This document shows, one piece after another, positions 37,493 to 49,985 of a stretch of DNA of 64,000 bases. How positions within the stretch are numbered: position 1 is the stretch's first letter; each line of letters opens with the position of its first letter. The DNA comes from Loripinus fragilis (lineage: Eukaryota; Mollusca; Bivalvia; Lucinida; Lucinidae), in assembly GCA_964019695.1 (NCBI GenBank), contig OZ026526.1:6281254-6345253 (forward strand), given 5' to 3'. The position numbers and the translations under genes were made by a program. The notes beneath the pieces are model-generated. The model was not told the DNA's origin and made no database searches. It worked only from the letters and a program-made list of their open reading frames with translations.

Positions 37493-38715
37493 TGTTACAA
37501 GGCTTGTGTAGAAGCTCTGTCAACCTACAGACTGTAGTGCCCTCGACGAACTGCAATGGAAATGCATGATTGATTATACCTTTCAAATCATGCACTTATA
37601 CACACAAAACAAGAAAATGAAACAATAAGCATTCACGAATTTTAAATGACAAACAGTCTTCTTTTATTTCTCAGCAATGTTTAATGTCAGTGTAGATTGC
37701 GGCCCTTGTCAGACGCTGCATGATGCAAAACTGCTCCCAAATTTACAAATCCACACAGGATCGTTTTCTAAGTCCAGTGAGCATTTCTCGTACATTTTGC
37801 ACTTGTGTGATCTTATCAACGCCGCGTATAAAAGCAGTTCGGCGCTGAAACGCATTTTTGCACAGCCAATCAAAAAGGGGTGATAAAAGCTGTGTCAAAA
37901 TAAATTGACATTTAAGCAAAAAAAAAAAAAAAAAAAAAAAAACGAGATAAATAATAATGTTTTGCACGCGATGATAATGATTCAGATTTAGAATACACGA
38001 CCCAACGCATTTCAATATCTAATTATAAAAGCAATTTTATTGGTTAACACATCAACGCATTGCATCGCACTTCAGCGCGAATCCAATTTGATTGGATAAG
38101 AAGATAAATGTGTCGACAAAACGCGTTGCTCACGATCCGTATTGAAAATTCATGAATCATACTATTGTGCTCCATATACGGTTGAGTCACGATTGCGTTT
38201 GAATGCCTACAATTTAGTAAAGCTCATTACGATTTTACTCATCCCCCAAACTTTTTTTTTAACTTTTCAAAAGGGCGCGGATGAAACAGACTGACGCTGG
38301 GGAAGGATTGAATGGATATATACGGACAGGCTATAAGCATCATCCCCAGAGTCCATAAGAGTGATAATATCCAGGACATAATGTTTTGAAATTATCTATA
38401 TCCTTAATCCCCACCTCTTTTTCATCTCTTTTTTCTTCATCATACTAGTTACGTGTTAAAATAGAAAAAAATATGAGCAAATAATAGTCTTGAAACATAT
38501 GTGTGTACAGTTCGCCCAAGATCTAATGACTATGTTTACATTTGCTTGTTTGTAAACATTTGTGTGGCATATTCAGAAGTCAGGTGTGATTTTGAAATTA
38601 AGAACTGTGATCCTGTTTGGCTAACGATCCCACTTTACGGTTTATATAAAAAGTAGAACAAATGTTCAGAAACCAAATTAAAGAGTAAATTGTTACTTCT
38701 TTATCAGTTTAAACG

Positions 38716-38873
38716 TACAGTAAAACCTGTCTAAAACAGCCACTCTCAAAAAGACCAAAAGTCGTTTTTTATGACTAATTATCGCTTAAGGCAGGTAAAA
38801 GTATTGCAGAATGCTCCCCTTTCGATCTGCATTAAGCTACCATTTGTCATTACTTTAAGAGGTTTTACTGTAT
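38716..38873. repeat. Family V palindromic MITE
   Basis: Ends acagtaaaacctgtctaaaa and taagaggttttactgt; lies upstream of the TspO-like first coding exon. Confidence 0.8.
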
Positions 38874-39084
38874 GTTTATGGTGCTCAAAAGAACCTGTTA
38901 CCGTTTCAGAGAGCGAGACTGTGGCGGTTCTTTTGGGATTGAAATGTAAGTAATAATCCTCAGATAGATCATTCGATGAGTGCCTGTGCTGGTATTCACT
39001 TATAAATCATTTAGCACATTATTCACTCTCATTTTTGCTTATTCATTAAAAAGCAGTCCATTATTCTTAAAAATTTTGATGGCT

Positions 39085-39285
39085 TATCAGGGCTTCAGAT
39101 AAGAGTGCCTATTGGAAAACTATTTTCTTTATTTCTCATCCAAAATATATGTTGTGTGTACTCAAAAGAACCGTCTTAATGAGACGGTTCTGTGAGCACC
39201 CAAAACACATGTTTAAATTGATGGATAAGAAAATGATAACAATTTAACGCTAATAAAATTTCCTTATCTGGACCTATGCTTATAC
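39085..39285. repeat. Family P hairpin MITE, full length
   Basis: cagggcttcagataagagtg to ccttatctggacctatgctt, core cttaatgagacggttctgtg. Confidence 0.85.
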
Positions 39286-39511
39286 TTTTAATTTTGGACT
39301 GTCATTATTCTTTTAATTATATTATTCAGTATTCATTATTTTTTCAGCTATTCATAAAAAAAATATTCTTTATTTTTCAGGACCTACATTCAGATAATAA
39401 ATAGTCCCTTGATATTCGTTTAATAGTGTTCAACAATCTGGATTACCAGGGCGTATTTGCACTTGTAGAATTGGTTTTCTACTGCCCCCGTTGTATGTGG
39501 TCAGTGAAGCA

Positions 39512-39701
39512 GTCTAAATAGTAGACTGGCTCCAGTCCTTAAAACAATTTTTCAGCAATGTGCCATTACATATACTTGTAGCTAGTCTTACTCTGATGGC
39601 TCTGTAAAACAGAGCAATCAGAGTAAGACTAGCTACAAGTATATATTATGGTACATTGATGAAAAATTGTTTAAAGGAATGGAGCCAGTCTGTCTAAATA
39701 G
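39512..39701. mobile_element. 170 bp foldback MITE flanked by 10 bp direct repeats
   Basis: Arms of about 82 bp (gactggctccagtccttaaa and tttaaaggaatggagccagtc outer ends; agctagtcttactctgat inner). Flanks gtctaaatag at 39512-39521 and 39692-39701 look like a target-site duplication. Confidence 0.82.
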
Positions 39702-39954
39702 CAACATGAGTGTTATGTAGTCTGGTACCCAGCGTCTAAGACAAGAGTCATTTGATCTCCCTCTCTCTGGGAGGAGTCCGGACATGACTGAAATATTCTT
39801 GAATGGGACTTAAGCCTTAAACAACTAAAACACAAAAAATTAGCACTCCACTCCTTGGTGCTCCGGCCACTACACTCCATGTTTAACAATATGCCTACTA
39901 GCATATAGCATCTATTTGATTTTCATCTTATAGTGTTTCTTGTTATTTAATACA

Positions 39955-40268
39955 TGCGCGGATCCAGGAATTTTCGTCAGGGGGGGGGGGGGTCCAAGTC
40001 AGTCTGACAAAAAAGCTCTGACAATGTTTTTTTTTTAGTCGTCAGCTTATTTTACAGAAGTCAAATGGTCAATTTCAAAGAAATCTATTATTTTTCAAGG
40101 TTACAGAGGGGGTCCAACTTTTTCCAAGGGGGGGTCCAACTTTTTGCAGGGGGGGGGGGGGTCCAATTGCTTATTCCCTATAGAAACCCATATAACTTAT
40201 GATTTTCCAGGGATGGGGTCTGGACCCCCTGCCCCCCCCCCCCCCCCCCCCCTCTGGATCCGCACTTG
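39955..40268. repeat. Family K element with long G/C runs
   Basis: Ends catgcgcggatccaggaatt and ccctctggatccgcacttgt; G runs at 39981 and 40150 and a C run at 40230-40252. Confidence 0.75.
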
Positions 40269-40732
40269 TAATATTATTCTGATGAGTATTAATGTGACTT
40301 AATTACAAACTTAATAGACCCCTCGCAGCTGCTCAAAACATTTAATGTGGGGATTGTGGCGATAGTCTCAACAAATTTGCATGAGTAGCGTTTTTATTTT
40401 TGTTGAGTATGCAGCTATGTAAATTGTTACCTTATTCCAGATAACTAGTCTGTGCTACACAGCGTTAGTCACCAATTCCAGCTCTTAAAAGAGGCGTATG
40501 ATACGCCTCTGGTTGTGGCGCAAAGCAGATCTAGATCAGTATATGCGTGTCTGAAGCCCTAAGGTAACCTAGCTGGTAAATTATCAGTGGAAAATCGGTA
40601 ATATATACAGATCTGGGTCCGAGTGTATCCAATCTGGGTCTGCGCTGTTTGCCTATAACGTGTACATCTTTTTGGGTTTTAAAAGTATTACAGAGAGCAG
40701 AGAGAGAGAAAGAAAGTAATATTTATACGAAC

Positions 40733-40800
40733 CTGCAAAAATATCTCGAAAGTGATTGGTAAACAGACTCAACAAAAGCTCCTCAAGTCCCAGTAAATGA
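40733..40800 (-). other. Possible 5' UTR exon of the TspO-like gene
   Basis: GATATTTTTGCAG/GTTCGT is a usable donor at 40733, and the matching acceptor is at 37550. The upstream limit is unknown. Weakly supported; RNA evidence would be decisive. Confidence 0.3.
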
Positions 40801-41174
40801 CCTCTCGCTGACACAGTAAACAACAATGACCCATTTCTTGTGAATACTATTCGCCGGGCTATTTAGACCGAATGAATTTATGTCCCAAATAATTTGAATT
40901 ATTCAAATGATTCGAATTCAGGAGAGCCTATGTCTAGTTTAAGTTGCGAATTTTCCCCTTGTTCCATCTAAGCGTGTGCAAGAAAAGCATACACGTGAAA
41001 AAAAAAAAAAACAAAAAAAAAATAACAGTTTTATCAACAATCCGGCTATCCCGTCGAAAAGTATTCTTAAAGTGCAATATATACTGAACGAAAAAGGAAA
41101 CGTTACAACTACTTAACCATCTTAATACTTTCGTTTTCCCACACAAATAAGTCTACATACGAAATGTGTACTCT

Positions 41175-41325
41175 TCTGTTGGGAAAGGGCTGACCTAATG
41201 GCTCTCTTGTGTGTGATGTTTCCTTGTGTTTTTGTCACTTTCCCATAATTCGGGCCATAATTATGGTGTCTTGGTTCAGGTGTAGTACCTCCTGATCTTT
41301 GCCTTCTTTACTTTCATTTGTCAGA
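41175..41325 (-). repeat. Family R element, diverged and short
   Basis: ttgggaaagggctgacctaa and ggttcaggtgtagtacctcc are shared in reverse orientation. Confidence 0.55.
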
Positions 41326-42330
41326 GTTGTTTCAGAGGATTAAAAATTTAGACAGGCAGACAACGGATACCTTAGTAAAGGCATGGATACATGACTATTA
41401 CTAGAGTGAAATAACAGATGACATGTTAAACGAGATGGGCGAGCTTAAAACATTATGACTAGGGCCAGTCAACGGTTGGTACGTGGGCGTAAATAATTCC
41501 ATTGGAGAATGGCCAGTGGATAAATGAGTATATCGTTAGATGTTTGAATCTTGAGTGAAGATCAAAGAGTGGCAACTCGGGGGTACACTGTTTAGTCTCA
41601 GTATACAATCAGGGAGTAGCACTACTGACACTAAAAAGCAACAACGTACCTCAGTGGCGTGTCCGCCATCCTATGTTTTGAAGCATGTTTGTCACATTTT
41701 TCTGGTAATTGTAATTACTGGTGATCCATCCGACAGCTCTGCCTTTTAATAAGTTTGATTTCGCCTGCTCAGTAAGCACTCTGATCAGTGATTGTCATTC
41801 CAAAGTCACATATAATTGCGGTGTCCAAACACGCCTTCTCTAGTGTCATTTGCGGGATGACACTAGATAAGTGCATCGTCCTTCGGAGGGGGAAGTTAAC
41901 TGGATGTCCCCTGTGCAGGGAAAGTCACCCCTTGTGCAGGTAAAAGAACCCTACAGTAATTAGATATTGTTACTTGTAGGCCTTCATCATGCAACTGGGA
42001 GTGCACAAAGTACACCTGCCGATAATACTCGCAAACGAGGGTCAGGCAGTATATTGAGAACAGAACAGAACAAGTCAGAACTTTGGTTTACATAGACACC
42101 TTTAACACTTTTGCAAACAGAGCAGACCCAGAGCAGGCAGCTATTGTAAGAGCTGCGCCTGATCAGGGTATACTCTGTTTGCTTATTGAAATATGATCCT
42201 ACACTAGTGGACTTACAAGTAATTTCTTTCGTGAAAGTTTACTTATATAATCATTCATAGTGGGTGGAGCTTAGCATGAATATTCATGAAGGAAATGGTT
42301 ACCTTGTCCAAAGAATAAGGGTAAATTAAT
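41326..42330. other. Intergenic, no gene seen
   Basis: Apart from a family H hairpin (42113-42183, agcagacccagagcaggcag / gcctgatcagggtatactct) I find no supported feature. Confidence 0.5.
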
Positions 42331-42500
42331 CCAGGCCTCCAGACAAGAATGCGTAATTAAAAAATATTTTTCTTACTTCTCAACCCAAACATATGCTGTG
42401 GGTAATCAAACGAACCATCTCAATGAGACGGTTCTTTTGAGCACCTAGAACATATGTTTAGGCTAATGGGCAAGAAAATAATTACAATTTTACGTTTAAA
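42330..42500. repeat. Family P hairpin MITE
   Basis: ccaggcctccagacaagaat...tctcaatgagacggttcttt...gggcaagaaaataattacaa. Confidence 0.85.
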
Positions 42501-42599
42501 AATTCCTATGAGATGTCCAAATGTTTAGGGTATATGGTAATTTGGATAGTTTTCTTAGGTTATGTTCTCCAATAAGAAAACTACTGATATGTGCAGATT

Positions 42600-42930
42600 T
42601 GTTTGTTTGTTTGTTTTTGTTGCTTTACGTCCCATGTCAACAGCTATGGTCATTGCGGGACGGTCAGTTCACTTAACCACACTTTTTCCTGGGCAGGCTT
42701 GAGCAAGCAGTTAACCAGTAATTTGTGCACATACTTTCGCTTGTAACTGACAACAGCCCTTCTTGAATAAATCAGCGGAAGGGAGGAGAATGACCGTAGA
42801 AATTATTTCATTATCAATCTCCACGAAAGTATGGTACCGGGCCGGGATCAAACTCGCGACCCCTGGATCTGCAGTCAGACACGCATCTGTAGCCAGACAC
42901 GTTACCGACTGCGCTACGCAGCCCGGTATG
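42600..42930 (-). repeat. tRNA-derived SINE, full length (second type)
   Basis: Minus strand begins ccgggctgcgtagcgcagtc ggtaacg (A box) and gcgagtttgatcccgg (B box). The body contains agctatggtcattgcgggac, and the end is (gttt)n. Part of the tRNA-like head is internally repeated. Related copies: 9165-9455, 45975-46210, 61258-61395. Confidence 0.8.
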
Positions 42931-42983
42931 TGCAGATTTGTATCTATTAGTTAACACTGTCAACTAAAATTGGTAGCAATTTA

Positions 42984-43262
42984 GTCCTTTACTCCACAAT
43001 AACGCCTTTAAATAGCATGTATTTGAAAATATTATGGAAAATGGAGCATTTGCTTTTTGGGAGCAAATGCTCCATTTTTCATCATATTTTCAAAAGAATT
43101 CAAAACTTTACATAATTTTTCTTTTACTCCATAATAACGCCTTTGAAATATCATGTATTTGAAAATATTATGGAAAATGGAGCATTTGCCCTTTTGGAGC
43201 AAATGCTCCATTTTCCATAATATTTTCAAAAGTATTCAAAACTTTACAAAAAATTTTCTTGA
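42984..43262. repeat. Two tandem copies of a ~130 bp hairpin unit
   Basis: Each unit contains ctttactccataataacgcc and the palindrome aaaatggagcatttgc / gcaaatgctccatttt extended by ttgaaaatatta / taatattttcaa. Confidence 0.88.
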
Positions 43263-43465
43263 TTTTTTTCAATGTTGTCTAAAAATAGAAAATGATGGTT
43301 ATGATCTAAAAGTTACCTATGGAGTAAAGGGTTGATTAAACTACATAATACAGGAAAGCCAATAACACATACAAGGTAAAAATATCTTAAAGTCACAGAT
43401 AGGGTTTGACCCTTAACATATACTTCAGAAACATCAGTAAACAGGCTAGACCAATGACAAGCATG

Positions 43466-43752
43466 CATGTATCCAGGAATATTTGCAAGGGGGTGGGGGG
43501 TCCAGGCCCAACGGCCAGAAAACAGCCTGGACAATATACTTTTCTTTTAGTCCAACTTATTTTACAGTCTTCAAGGGGGTCCAATGGTTTTATTAGAGAA
43601 AACTATACTTTCAAAGGATCCAACATTTTCCAGGGGGGGGGGGGGGGGGGGGGGGGGGTCCAAATGCTCATATCTATAGAAACCCATATAACTCGTGATT
43701 TTCCATGGGAGGGGGGTCCGGACCTCCTATCCCCCCTCTAGATCAGCACATG
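43466..43752. repeat. Family K element
   Basis: catgcatgtatccaggaata to ccccctctagatcagcacat; includes a run of about 22 G at 43637-43658. Confidence 0.7.
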
Positions 43753-44164
43753 GCAAAATCGAACTTATCTGCAATAATCACATATAAGCGCAGCTATCCC
43801 ATGTGACTAGGGAACTATTCTGCTTAATTTCAGCAGAAAAGGGTTGTATTTACAATTTAAAGTCCTTTAAAAAGACATCCCTAGAGTTTTACTATATTTG
43901 CACACACTTATAGACAGACACAAAACATTGAACAAATTTCTACCATCAAACTTAGGGTTAAATAATCCTTCTCTCCAATCCATGGAGTTTAATACATTAA
44001 ATATTAAGGAGTCACACTGGTCACAATTTGTATCTTGACACCCAAAACATTATACCGGACCTTAGGAGATTATTTCGAAAGTTGTCAGTGACCTGGTGAT
44101 CCTAAGGCACTCCAAGAATTAAAATCTCCCCACCTCTAACTCCAAGAGAGATTGATCTCATCAT

Positions 44165-44440
44165 GCGCGGATCCAGAAAGTTTTTTTCAGATGGGGTCCA
44201 ACTTTGACGTGTTTTTTTTTAGTTCAGTGGATCCCAATTACCACTAAAATCGGGCCATCATCATCCTGCTAGCGAAACACCATTTAAATGGCGTTTCGCT
44301 GGCGTGCCAATGATGGCCCAACTTTGAAAGCTGGCTTGGTAGTGCTTTGTGATTTTTCAGGGGATCTGGACCAGTATTGCTAAGAAACCCTTTATTTTGA
44401 GATTTTTCAGAGGGGATCTCCCCCTCTGGATCTGCGCATG
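44165..44440. repeat. Family K element
   Basis: atgcgcggatccagaaagtt and tctggatctgcgcatg ends; inner palindrome gctagcgaaacaccatttaa / atggcgtttcgctggc. Confidence 0.8.
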
Positions 44441-44826
44441 CTCATGTGTGTGTAAAATAGTTGCATTAAAAATAAATATTATACAGAGAAAAAGCAAGAT
44501 TGATTAGCCAAAAACCTTCAAATCTTAGAGCTGGTTTCGCAACTCTCAAACAAAATATCTATGGTTCCCATAGCAAAAGGTTTGGCGAGATAAGTAAAAC
44601 CACAATTTCAAACTTACTGGAGTTATAAGGACTGATTTTTTGTGTAATTTACAGGTGCATCCAAGTTTAACAGTGCACATTTGTATATAAATCAATACTT
44701 TGTTTACCGATCTTGAAACCTTTTTGTCTTCTTATTACATTTAATTCACATATAATTAATGCACTCCAGACTAATTTTATCATGGGAGCAAACACTATGA
44801 ACACTTGAACAGTTTTATCACGGAAG

Positions 44827-45100
44827 CCATGCACAGATCCAGAGTGGGGGGCAGGGAGGGAAAGACAGGTGTCCAGACCCTCCCCCCTGGAAAATCATAA
44901 AGCTACCAAGCCAGCATTCAATGTTGGGCCACCATCTGCCCACCAGCGAAACACCATTTAAATGGCATTTCGCTGGCAGGCCAATGATGGCCCGCTTATA
45001 GTGGTATTTGGATCCTCTCTCCCCTCATCAACTAAAAAAAAATACATGTCGGAAGTAGGAACCCCTCTGACATTTTCTGGTTCCACGCATGGAAGCAAAC
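44827..45100. repeat. Family K element (inverted)
   Basis: ccatgcacagatccagagtg to ttctggttccacgcatg; inner palindrome accagcgaaacaccatttaa / ggcatttcgctggc. Confidence 0.75.
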
Positions 45101-45867
45101 ACTATGAACTCTTGATTAGGGTCCTTTTTAGTAAAAAATTTCAACCAATGACAAAGCAGAAAACATTTGTCATGAATTTGTCAGGATAATGGTTTACAAA
45201 GTCCAGGGGATAATCCAGGATTTCTGGAAAAGGGGTTCATATGTATAAAGGTGTGGGGGTTCACTTTGCTGATTTTATCTCATTTTTCTTAAATATCCCA
45301 TGAAAATACAATAATTTGGTCTCATTTTCATAGGATGGTGGACAGGGAGGGGATCAAATGAACCCCCTCTGGATAGGCCACTGAAGTGAAAAAAAAAACG
45401 TAGCAAAAATTTACATTGTTTAACCACTATACTGCCAAACTCCTTTATATCTATCCCTTCATAGTATTTATTGTAGAATTTGAAACCAGGAAGAATTTTT
45501 AATGAAAAGCCAGAATTTTACTTGAATTTAATTATTTGTTCTTCTTTGTCTATAAAAATACCCACCTCCTTCTTAAAATTAGGAAGGATCTTTCAAAATT
45601 GGGGATGGGGAGAGGAGATCCCCCAGCCCCACTGCCTTCATTTTTCAAAATCGCAAACCTTAAAACAGCCAGCCTGCTGATCAGGATGTACAGTTAATAG
45701 CTGTAAATTTCACTGTAGAACTAAAATTATTCAAAATGGATGAGGCCAAAAAAAGAACAATAGTTCATCCTACCCAATTTTAGAAGCGAGTATCCAAGGG
45801 ACTGTTTACACACCCATTCACTGACACATAATCATTACCATTTTCACCCTGAGAAGCATAAGAAAAC

Positions 45868-45933
45868 AGCGTAAACCCAGATCAGACTGCTCAAGGAGCA
45901 GTCTGATCTGGGTCGAAACTGTTTGCCATTCCA
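45868..45933. repeat. Family H hairpin (second subtype)
   Basis: acagcgtaaacccagatcag actgctcaaggagcagt ctgatctgggtcgaaactgt. Confidence 0.8.
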
Positions 45934-45974
45934 TATCCTTTTTTTGCCTTCATTGGTTTAAGAATGGACTAGTT

Positions 45975-46210
45975 CTTAGGTAACCACACTTATTCCTGGG
46001 CAAGCTTGACTAAGCCGTTAACCAGTAATTGTGCACATACTTACGCTTGTAACTGACAACAACTCTTCATGAATCAGCGGAAGGAGGAGAATTTCTGTAG
46101 AAATTATTTCCTAATCAACCTCCATGAAAGTATGTGACTGGGCCGGGATCGGACTGGCTACCCCAAGATCTGCAGTCGGACTGGCTAACAACTGCGCTAA
46201 GGGACCTGAT
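45975..46210 (-). repeat. tRNA-derived SINE, partial
   Basis: Shares agccgttaaccagtaattgt, tgaatcagcggaaggaggag and the ggccgggatcggactggcta head with the 42.6 kb copy; the distal tail is missing. Confidence 0.7.
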
Positions 46211-46560
46211 TAGTTCTTAGATTAAGAATATGGTGAATTGCTTAGGTGTCTGAATAAGGGAAAGTATGTTATGAGCAAAATTGTGGTACAAGAAAAGAGA
46301 AAATACATTTAATGTCCAAAGACAAAGACATTTTTTTTTTCTTGTTGAAATGTCATTATTTCCACATGCTGTAGTGTTCAGCAAATGCCAAAATCTCCAC
46401 ATACTAAACTAGGTCATATATAACAAAATTGCAAACAAATTTTATTAGGTAATATCTTAAACTGATGGCAAAAGCATAAGTGTTGCACCCTTTAGTTAAG
46501 GACCAGGTCCCGAGGTTATAAAAGTTTTTTCATACTCAACTCAGAAGAGCACGAAATTTA

Positions 46561-46618
46561 TCCTGCTAATAAATGTTAAAATGCAAACTATTGTTGGCAT
46601 TTTAACATTTATTAGCAT
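46561..46618. repeat. Hairpin next to the 570 bp duplication
   Basis: tgctaataaatgttaaaatg / cattttaacatttattagca, perfect 20 bp arms. Confidence 0.85.
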
Positions 46619-46623
46619 GATTA

Positions 46624-47763
46624 AAACAAAATCTGAGAAACTGAATGAAAGAAACCTCTTTATTTGTCGGTATTTTAGTTTTTATGAGCAGTTGAAATTT
46701 CATGCTCAGTTGAGTTGAGCATGAAAAAAGTTTTATAACCTTTGGGCCAGGCTTTGATTGATATGTATACTGGTCAATCACAGTAATGCACACTCCCCAG
46801 CGCAGCTGCAATCATATAGACCTTAAAAAAAACAAACAAACTGAAACTCTGTTGCATTACTGATTTTTGAGGTTAAAGATCATGTTTACACTGGGGAATG
46901 TGAAACACTGATGCAGGAAATCAATTAAGCCATTTCCACATAAATTATTTTGGGTGATAGTCCAAAATTTCCATTATCCGCAAATCTTAAAACCTGCAGA
47001 TCACCTAAAAATATTTACAACTTAAAGTTCTAACATCTTGAAAATAAACCAGAGATTCTTTTTATAATTGGCTTAACTCAGTATTATGAGACATACTTTC
47101 TATGAAAAGTTAGCCTCAAAATACTGAGTTCAGGGATATTCATGAAAACTTTCACCCTGATTCCCATGTATTGAGGAAAATAAAACAAAGTTGAAACAAA
47201 ATCTGAGAAACTGAATGAAAGAAACCTCTTTATTTGTCGGTATTTTAGTTTTTATGAGCAGTTGAAATTTCATGCTCAGTTGAGTTGAGCATGAAAAAAG
47301 TTTTATAACCTTTGGGCCAGGCTTTGATTGATATGTATACTGGTCAATCACAGTAATGCACACTCCCCAGCGCAGCTGCAATCATATAGACCTTAAAAAA
47401 AACAAACAAACTGAAACTCTGTTGCATTACTGATTTTTGAGGTTAAAGATCATGTTTACACTGGGGAATGTGAAACACTGATGCAGGAAATCAATTAAGC
47501 CATTTCCACATAAATTATTTTGGGTGATAGTCCAAAATTTCCATTATCCGCAAATCTTAAAACCTGCAGATCACCTAAAAATATTTACAACTTAAAGTTC
47601 TAACATCTTGAAAATAAACCAGAGATTCTTTTTATAATTGGCTTAACTCAGTATTATGAGACATACTTTCTATGAAAAGTTAGCCTCAAAATACTGAGTT
47701 CAGGGATATTCATGAAAACTTTCACCCTGATTCCCATGTATTGAGGAAAATAAAACAAAGTTG
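46624..47763 (+). repeat. Perfect-looking tandem duplication, 2 x 570 bp
   Basis: 46624-47193 and 47194-47763 appear base-for-base identical wherever I compared them; ten more bases (aaacaaaatc) start a third copy at 47764. The unit itself contains no recognisable gene; an open frame on the minus strand (MQLRWGVCITV...) occurs in both. Either a very recent duplication or an assembly artefact. Confidence 0.92.
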
Positions 47764-47849
47764 AAACAAAATCAAAATGTATTTAAAAAGTCTACTCCTA
47801 AAATGGCACACTAAATACTTGAAAAACAAGGTATGCATCCCATACGACG

Positions 47850-48050
47850 AAGTTTATGACATAAGCCCAGTCCTGTTATCAAAAATTAGTTTTCTTATTT
47901 CTCAACCAAAACATATGTTATGGGTACTCAAAAGAACTGCCTCGATGAGATGGTTCTTTTGAGCACCCAAAACATATGCTAAAATTGATGGGTAAGAAAA
48001 TATTTACAATTGTATGCTGAAAAAAATTGAGTATCTAAACCTAGGCATAA
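47850..48050. repeat. Family P hairpin MITE
   Basis: ttcttatttctcaaccaaaa...tgcctcgatgagatggttct...gatgggtaagaaaatattta. Confidence 0.85.
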
Positions 48051-48096
48051 GCCCCATTTAAGACAGCATTTCTGCCCTTGAGAATTGTTTTATCAT

Positions 48097-48161
48097 AGCC
48101 AACAGTGAAGACCTTAACGAAATGCCACATTCTTCTGGATCTTCACTGTTTGCCAAAGTTC
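48097..48161. repeat. Family H hairpin, diverged
   Basis: atagccaacagtgaagacct...aaatgccacattcttctgga...cttcactgtttgccaa. Confidence 0.55.
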
Positions 48162-48897
48162 CTGTTTACAGGTTTCTGGCCAACAATGAGCTTATACAAA
48201 CCCGGGTACATTTACCTGCTTGATTTTCATTGAAGTTTTCCTTTGTGACTTGTATGTAATTTTCATTTTTCTGAGCCAGAGTCCCAGGGACTCAAAGAAA
48301 CAAATCAGTTATATTATCACTGATGAAGCATGTTATACAGGGACAATTTTACAAAGGATTTATATGAAAATTGCCATTTTATGGTAGTTTTCATATATTT
48401 CTTTGTTACCTATTTCCATGGTAAAAATATAGACGCCACAATATGACCATGCAATATCAAAATCTGTTACAACGAGGTGTGTCATAAAGGAAGTTCTGTA
48501 CTGTAGCTTTTCAAAATGGGCCAGGCAATGAGATATCCAACATGATGAAAGAATAAAAATGTATGGTGCTACACTGTATGGCAGATAGATGGTGGTGAGA
48601 TCGGGATGCACACAATATGGATCTTTCTCCCTTCCTCTTAAAAGGGAACCAGCAAAGGTACTGATATGATTGGTAACCAGATAGTTTTGTTGGTTTTTCT
48701 CCACAGACACAGGACCTCACACTATTAAATTTATTAAACGTGTTAAGTAGAATAAATGCAAGGCTTTCCAAGCATTTTTCTCTTTTTGGGGACAAGTATA
48801 ATAATAAATTCAATAATACAGAAGCACAATTGTTTGTTTCTATTTATCACATAATGTTAAACTATTTTTAAATCCTGTTTTTTTTGAAGATGTCTAC

Positions 48898-49615
48898 AGG
48901 GCTCTACGTTAACTTTTTAATCCACTAGCCCAGCCGGACAAGAAACTTGAGAAATTTACTAGCCCTGACCTAAAATGTACTAGCCCTGACCTAAAATGTA
49001 TTAATTTTCAAATGTACATGTATAAACAAATTGTACATTGTATGCTTTAAAACATACATTACTGAATCATTCCTGGATTCTTACTTCAGCTCTTTAATAT
49101 TCAATAAAACAATTATAGTAACTACTCTCATACTGAAATAACAATGAACAACATTTATTTGAAAGTCACTGCCCTAAAGTTGATTTAAAGATCTGAGAGT
49201 GTCACCAACCATTTCAACAGTTGACCAATTTGTGGGTGTCTACAAAGCCGCTTGAAATAAAAAACATATCAAATTTCTGAACTTGTTATAGTGTCTTACC
49301 ATTGAAACTAACCAAAAATTTATTCTACGATGAGTTTCTTGTTTTAAAAACTAAAGGAACATTTAATTTTTGTTTAAAAGTGGGAAATAAAATTTTAGAT
49401 TCTGGGATGAAAAAAAACATTGTGACAGTCACAAAAAGAATAGAATGCATGTGCAAGCTTGTTAACACTGCATGTGCTGCATTTTGAAAGTTTTTTCATT
49501 CATGTTTTATAACTAGCCCAGTCGGGCCACCAGGACCCAAAATTGACTAGCCCTGACCATAATTTTACTAGTACAGGTACTATAGGAACATGCTTACTGT
49601 AGAGCCCTGGTCTAG
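48898..49615. repeat. ~715 bp element with inverted ends and actagccc words
   Basis: Ends agggctctacgttaa and ttactgtagagccct. Next to each end lie actagcccagccgg / agcccagtcgggcc and ttactagccctgacct repeats. The interior is AT-rich with no coding signal. Confidence 0.65.
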
Positions 49616-49784
49616 ATTTTGCCAAATATAAGCGGGTTTTGTTCCATGTTACCAAAATCTATTAACCACTAGCACTGGTGGATTAACAATTTTATACATG
49701 GAATTATATCACTCACAGGCGTAACATCATATGGGTCACCACGCAACAAAATCTATCTTTGGGGTATCCGAAAAAGTGATATTC

Positions 49785-49985
49785 AAACCAGCCTGCTCAG
49801 CTACAGAGACTAGCTACAAAATTGAAATTTTTCTGGAAGCAAATCTAGATATGATACTTTCCACCTATTAGTGAATAACAAAAGTGCTGATCAGACTGCA
49901 TTGATGCGCAGGCTGGTCTGCGCCTTTGTTGTTGCATACCCTCGAAGACAGATTTTCTCGCAACGAGGCCCATATCATAAAAGAT
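49785..49985. repeat. Dispersed repeat (inverted relative to 461-700)
   Basis: ccagcctgctcagctacaga...gctgatcagactgcattgat...tctcgcaacgaggcccatat. Confidence 0.55.

Noticed and set aside
46602..47381. Repeated ORF MQLRWGVCITVIDQ...
   Set aside because: Duplicated by the 570 bp tandem repeat; composition and lack of similarity argue against coding.
48360..48813. ORFs of 100-116 residues on the minus strand
   Set aside because: No recognisable domain, no convincing splice sites, and two overlapping frames are open, which fits chance in AT-rich DNA.
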